64,000 nt of DNA. It comes from Hyparrhenia diplandra (taxonomy: Eukaryota > Streptophyta > Magnoliopsida > Poales > Poaceae). Position 1 is the stretch's first letter, and each line of letters opens with the position of its first letter. The notes under the pieces were generated by a model. The model saw only the letters and a program-made list of their open reading frames with translations, ran no database searches and was not told where the DNA came from. A program made the translations under genes and the position numbers. Shown here in pieces: positions 59,890 to 64,000 of the stretch. The DNA is taken from the NCBI GenBank assembly GCA_015847255.1, contig JADLZK010002763.1, forward strand, positions 124,001-188,000, in the 5' to 3' direction.

Positions 59890-60850
59890 CACGATCAGGT
59901 GTACCCGCGGGCATCCAACCCGGTGGGCGCGGATATGGGCACGACTGCTGTACCGGGCTGGCGCGGCGGGCGCGCACCGTGAACCCGATGGATATTTGAT
60001 GACGGGTAAAAATAACCTATCCGCACCGCAAACCCGACAGACCCGCTCCAACAACGCTGACAAGTGGACCACCATCTCCTCCCTAACAGCACACGCACCC
60101 ATCTCTCATTCTTCTCCTCTCCGATAGACTCTCTGTCCACTCACGTTCTTTGCCCAAAGAACAGAAAGACATCAAATAAATCCTCTTCTTCCTCTCCCAA
60201 ATCCCACCTCCAAATATAGAAATCAGCTCATGCATGTCATACCACCGCGTTCTCCATCTCAAGAGCTTTCTATTCTCCTGCGTGGCTCTTGCTAGCGTGG
60301 ACTATCGGAGGAGATCGAAGAAGGTCTCCCTCCATGGCTTTTCCTGCTCGACCTTTCCATCTCAGTGGAAGAGCACGCAGACCATGGAGAGCGCAATGAG
60401 GTACACCCAGGAGGCGACCTCGACGACGGCGTAGGCCGCAGCGACCCACCTCCAGTGGCGCGAGCGGCGGCCTGGCGCCTTGTACGCGCCCTCGGTGAGC
60501 GCGCAGGGAGCACGAAGCAGGCAAGGATGCGGATGGAGCGCGTCTGCGCGGCTTACCCCGCCTGCACGTACTCAGCCGAGGCAGCGTACCCCGTCCGGTC
60601 ACCATCTTCTTCGCTCGCCTCAGCTGGCCGCCTGGACTCTTGGTCGCTCGCCCCAGCAGCCGTCCCCGACCTGCAGCTGGGCACACGGGCATACCCGCGG
60701 GCGAGCCATGCCCGCGGATAGCGGGCACGGGCACAGGTTGCTGCCCGTGGCGGGTGGCGGGCGCGGATACGGGCATGAGATTTCGCTCGCGGGCGCGGGC
60801 ATGCGAAGCCACTATCCGCGCGGATATTGCCCGTTGCCATCTTGAGGTGA
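59890..60850. mobile_element. GC-rich nonautonomous hAT-like insert with captured sequence
   Basis: Both edges are dense in CCCGCGGGCA / GCGGATACGGGCA motifs (59900-59960 and 60680-60840), a pattern of short-period CGGGTA/CCGCGG repeats known from grass hAT derivatives. The centre (60230-60620) is different, ordinary gene-like sequence. Terminal repeats and duplication were not pinned down. Confidence 0.4.
60364..60516 (-). pseudogene. Captured gene fragment, C-terminal membrane segment
   Basis: Minus strand reads CALTEGAYKAPGRRSRHWRW, then a hydrophobic stretch VAAAYAVVEVASWVYLIALS, and stops after VLFH at 60364-60366, about 50 codons open with gene-like GC-rich codon use. I do not recognise the family. 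It looks like the final exon of a plant membrane protein carried inside a transposon. Confidence 0.45.
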
Positions 60851-61017
60851 GATTCAATCACTTTCTTTTTCAGATGTTTGTAAAATTCATGTGCACTTCA
60901 ATTCAGCTGCTAATCGTCTAATTCTTTAGCGCTAAAATTATCAAATCAATTATCAATCGTGCAAGCGCAATTTATTTAATTATTTGGCACTTTGTTCATT
61001 GTAATATTTATACAGAT

Positions 61018-63480
61018 ATGAAGAGGAGAAACGAGGACATTGCGTCTCTTTTTCAGAAGCATGAAGCAAAGAAGAAGGCAGATGTAGCTGCTGCCACTTT
61101 AAATTGTTGTCCTGATCCGGTTGTACCTATGGTGGAAGAGCAGACTCAGGAGAGAGTAGTTCAAGAAATTGAGAATCCTATGCCACCGCCACCGCCACCA
61201 CCACCGTCACCGCCACCACCGCCGCCCCCAGTTTATGATATCAATCTCCTTCCTCATGATCCAGGTGAAAGACAATCCATTTGTAGTTATCCTGTTAATG
61301 ATCATGATGCTATTCGAGAGCATATATTACTCAAGGTCCATTCAAACCTTTTGCGATTTTCTGAAAACAAAGATTTCAGGAAGAGATCGTCAATTCAATT
61401 TTTGTTGGATGTACAATCATGAATGGATTGAGTATAGTATTAAGAAGGATGCTGCATTTTGCTTTATATGTTACTTGTTCAAGAAGGGCACCGGGTCGAG
61501 GCATTTATTGTTGATGGTTGGAGGAATTGGAATATAGGAGAGAAATCACTTCGCAAACATGAGGGTTCTAAGGCACATCTTGCGGCTCAAGAGAGATACA
61601 TTGGCTTCATAAATCCCAAGGTAGCGATTGACTATAATATTGAGAAGTGGAGTGACGAGGATCTTCATCTTTATAAGAAAAGGTTGACTTATTCACTTAG
61701 GTGTATCAAGTTTCTTTTGCATCAAGGGTTGGCATTTCGTGGACATGATGAAAGTGAAGAATCTAGCAATAGAGGGAACTTTATTGAACTTTTAAAGTTT
61801 CTTGCTTTAAAATATTGAAGAAGTGAAGAAGTATGTTTTGGAAAATGCTCCGTAATCTGCACCTTAACTAGCCCGGATATACAAAAGCAAATTATTCATT
61901 ATTGTGCCATGGAAACAAGAAAGAAAATAATTGAAGAACTTGGTGAGGACAACTATGCAATTTTAGCCGATGAGTCCGGTGATATATCACATAAAGAACA
62001 ACTAGCTCTTTGTTTGCGTTATGTTGATAAATTGGGTAGGCCATGTGAGCATTTTATTGGAGTTGTTCATGTAGATGATACTACCTCTTTTATCACTTAA
62101 GGTTGCAATTGAAGCTTTACTTGTTCGTCATGGATTGACTATGACCGAATCCGTGGTCAAGGATATGATGGGGCTAGCAACATGAAAGGAGATATTAAAG
62201 GGTTGAAAACATTGATCATGAAAGAATCACCTTCTCGCTTATTATGTTCATTGTTTTGCTCATCAACTCCAACCGGTTTCTTGTTCTTCGTTGCCAAGGG
62301 AAATACCGATTGCAAGACTTTTTTGATCAAATATCTATCTTGTTGAATATTGTTGGAGTTTCTTGTAAGCGGCATGACATGCTTCAAATGCTAGGCTTGA
62401 GAGTGTCAAGAAAGCACTTTGACCGTGGTGAAATTGAATCTGAACCGGTTTACATCGTGAAATGGGTTTGCCTAGGCCCGAGATACTCGATGGGGACCTC
62501 ACTACAAAATAGTATGTAGCATCATTACTATGTATGAAGCAATCCATGATGTCTTTGGTTGGTCTTGGGGATGATCCTACATACAAGGACGATTGGACTA
62601 AAATACATTTTGTGACAGAGCATTTGAGACCTTTGAGTTTGTTTTCTTTGCACACTTAATGTGTATTATTCTTGGATACACAAGTGAATTATCCGAAAGT
62701 GTTTGCAAAGAAGGGAGCAAGATATTCTTAATGCAATATCACTTGTTAATGTGGCAAAGAAAAGAATGCAACAATTGAGAGCCGATGGTTGGGATAATTT
62801 TCTTGAGAGGGTCACTTCGTTTTGTGATAGACATGGTGTTGATGTTCCCGCTATGGATGGTGATTATGTCCCTTATGGAAAATCGGCCAGAAAGCTCGTG
62901 CCCAAAAGCAAAACCAATGATGACCACTTCGTAAGAGAAGTATATATTGTCGTCATTGATCAAATAAGTCAAGAACTTGATAATCGGTTTGATGAGATTA
63001 ATATGGAGTTGTTGTCTTGTATGGCGCCTTCAATCCTTCTAATTCATTTGATTCTTTTGATGCAATGTAAGCTTACCGAGACTAGTGAATTCTACCCAAA
63101 GGAGTTCTCAAGTAATAATTTGCTCGGACTTGAATTGCAGCCTACATAATTATATTGATGACATCGTATTATGATGATAGATTCAAAGATCTAGAAAATA
63201 TTGTTGATCTCTCGTTAAGCTTGTTGAAACAAAGAGGCACAAAGTGTATGATATGGTTTATGAGCTTCTCAAATTGGTATTGTTTCTACCTCGTGGCAAC
63301 AACAAGTGTTGAAAGGGTATTTTCTCGGAATGGTTTTTGTGAAAACAAAGGTACAAAAACAAGATGGGAGATACTTTTTTGGATGATTGTCTAGTCACTT
63401 TCATTGAGAGAGATATTTTCTTTTAAGTTGATAAAAATGATATAATTGAGACATTCATGGCCTATAGAAAGCGTCGAATA
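61018..63480 (+). pseudogene. hAT transposase with TTF-type zinc finger, DUF4371 and hATC, frameshifted
   Basis: Starts MKRRNEDIASLFQKHEAKKK, then a proline run coded by a CCACCG microsatellite (61182-61230). A TTF-type zinc-finger region follows (about 61380-61600; AFCFICYLFKKG, SLRKHEGSKAHL), then DUF4371-like catalytic sequence (61909-62240; DNYAILADESGDISHKEQL, RYVDKLGRPCEHFIG, GYDGASNMKG). A middle domain (62260-62640) leads to a C-terminal part (62700-63400; DGWDNFLERVTSFCDRHGV, DQISQELDNRFDEINMELL, then TSVERVFS as the hATC signature). At least five frame changes or stops interrupt it. Proteins of this class are the TTF-type zinc finger/ZMYM1-like hAT group. Confidence 0.87.
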
Positions 63481-63710
63481 AAAATCACAAGAAATGACAT
63501 TGTAAGTCTCGTACTATTATGCATATATTTCAATTATTAGTATGACAACATGGATTTTGAAACTATTTATATTGTATTTAGCGGATATGGTTTCGCTTTC
63601 ATCCATGAATTTAAGACTTAATATCGAATTGGTAAATGGATTTTCCGAATTGTGTACAAAATTTTTTTGGACGGCATACCCCGACCTAAAATCCTAGATT
63701 CGCCAATCGG

Positions 63711-64000
63711 TTCGGGTGTGTCCAAGACCTCCACTTATAGGGCGCTGGCCCACCATCGAACAAGCGAAAGGATCCGCTCCGACTACTACACAACCCTCGT
63801 GCTCCGGTAAAAATTTCGCTTTGCGAGAGAACCAAAGAAAGAGTTCCACCTCTCATTTGCTTCCACCGGCCGCACCTCTAGCATTCAAGGTCGACACGCC
63901 AAGGGTTTGGTCATATTCGTAAGGATTGCCCAAGTCGGCGGGCATACATAGCTACTGAAGATGGCTACATCAGCTCCGATGTAGAGAGCGATGATGAGGA
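63711..64000 (+). pseudogene. Gypsy gag, 3' part (zinc knuckle), continuing past the window
   Basis: A Ser/Thr/Pro-rich linker (63720-63880) leads to a gag zinc knuckle, GFGHIRKDCPSRRAYIATED, with GYISSDVESDDE to the window end. The early cysteine of the CCHC motif reads as Arg (CGC for TGC). This is the expected continuation of the gag interrupted at 57806. Confidence 0.75.

Larger units (their letters stand above)
57807..63710 (+). mobile_element. hAT transposon (TTF/ZMYM-type transposase) inserted in gypsy gag
   Basis: The left end CAGGGCGGAGGTATAGG and inverted right end CCTAGATTCGCCAATCG form hAT-like terminal repeats (compare the common grass CAGGGGCGGATCTAGG type). The flanks TTCGTTAG (57799-57806) and TTCGGGTG (63711-63718) are a poor 8-bp duplication. 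Gypsy gag is on both outer sides, which independently marks an insertion of about 5.9 kb. The left 3 kb (57830-61000) is mostly noncoding, with a TATATAAG box at about 58284 and AT-rich DNA to 59640. The transposase lies at 61018-63480. Confidence 0.55.

Overview
The window is plant nuclear DNA, almost certainly from a grass (Poaceae). Supporting signs are GC-rich first exons with GC-poor later exons, many CTCCCTCCGTTC-type Stowaway and GAGCATCTCCAA-type Tourist MITEs, a Helitron with grass-type ends, Reina- and Tekay-like chromoviruses and a SIRE-like copia remnant. I cannot name the species from the sequence alone.

Host genes occupy only the left third. A partial NDUFAF3-like complex I assembly factor gene (minus, exons at 1365-1477 and 1179-1250, the rest beyond the left edge) sits head to head with a complete four-exon gene for a TOM2B-like small basic protein (plus, 1710-6319, 121 aa). 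A six-exon tetraspanin-like TOM2A gene (minus, 21981-24217, 270 aa) faces TOM2B. Both reconstructed reading frames are intact, with GT..AG introns throughout. In Arabidopsis, TOM2A and TOM2B are the two genes of the TOM2 locus, so the window appears to hold the grass counterpart of that locus stretched apart by transposons. Between them lies a small RNA locus with its own Site II/telo-box/TATA promoter (7869-7965) and two box C/D snoRNAs (8098-8186, U61-like; 8306-8400, U33-like).

Nearly everything else is mobile DNA. TOM2B intron 1 holds a SINE and a 5'-truncated LINE whose target duplications overlap. A complete Mutator-like element (10013-14992) with a decayed MuDR-type transposase and a gypsy element (16116-19873, TSD GTACA) lie between the TOM2 genes. 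To the right are a second LINE (24958-26830), an Ac-like hAT element (about 28210-34530) with a (TA)n-flanked element in it, a 1-kb inverted repeat (36600-37640), and a Helitron (41009-48790) with a whole chromovirus nested in it (41412-46503, TSD CATTA).

The right end is a stack of retrotransposon pieces: a copia-type LTR (51312-53045), a copia gag (53588-54642), then a gypsy pol end, LTR, primer site and gag (54643-57806). That gag is interrupted by a second hAT element (about 57807-63710) and resumes at 63711 to the window edge. All transposon coding regions are broken by frameshifts or stops. The host genes are not.
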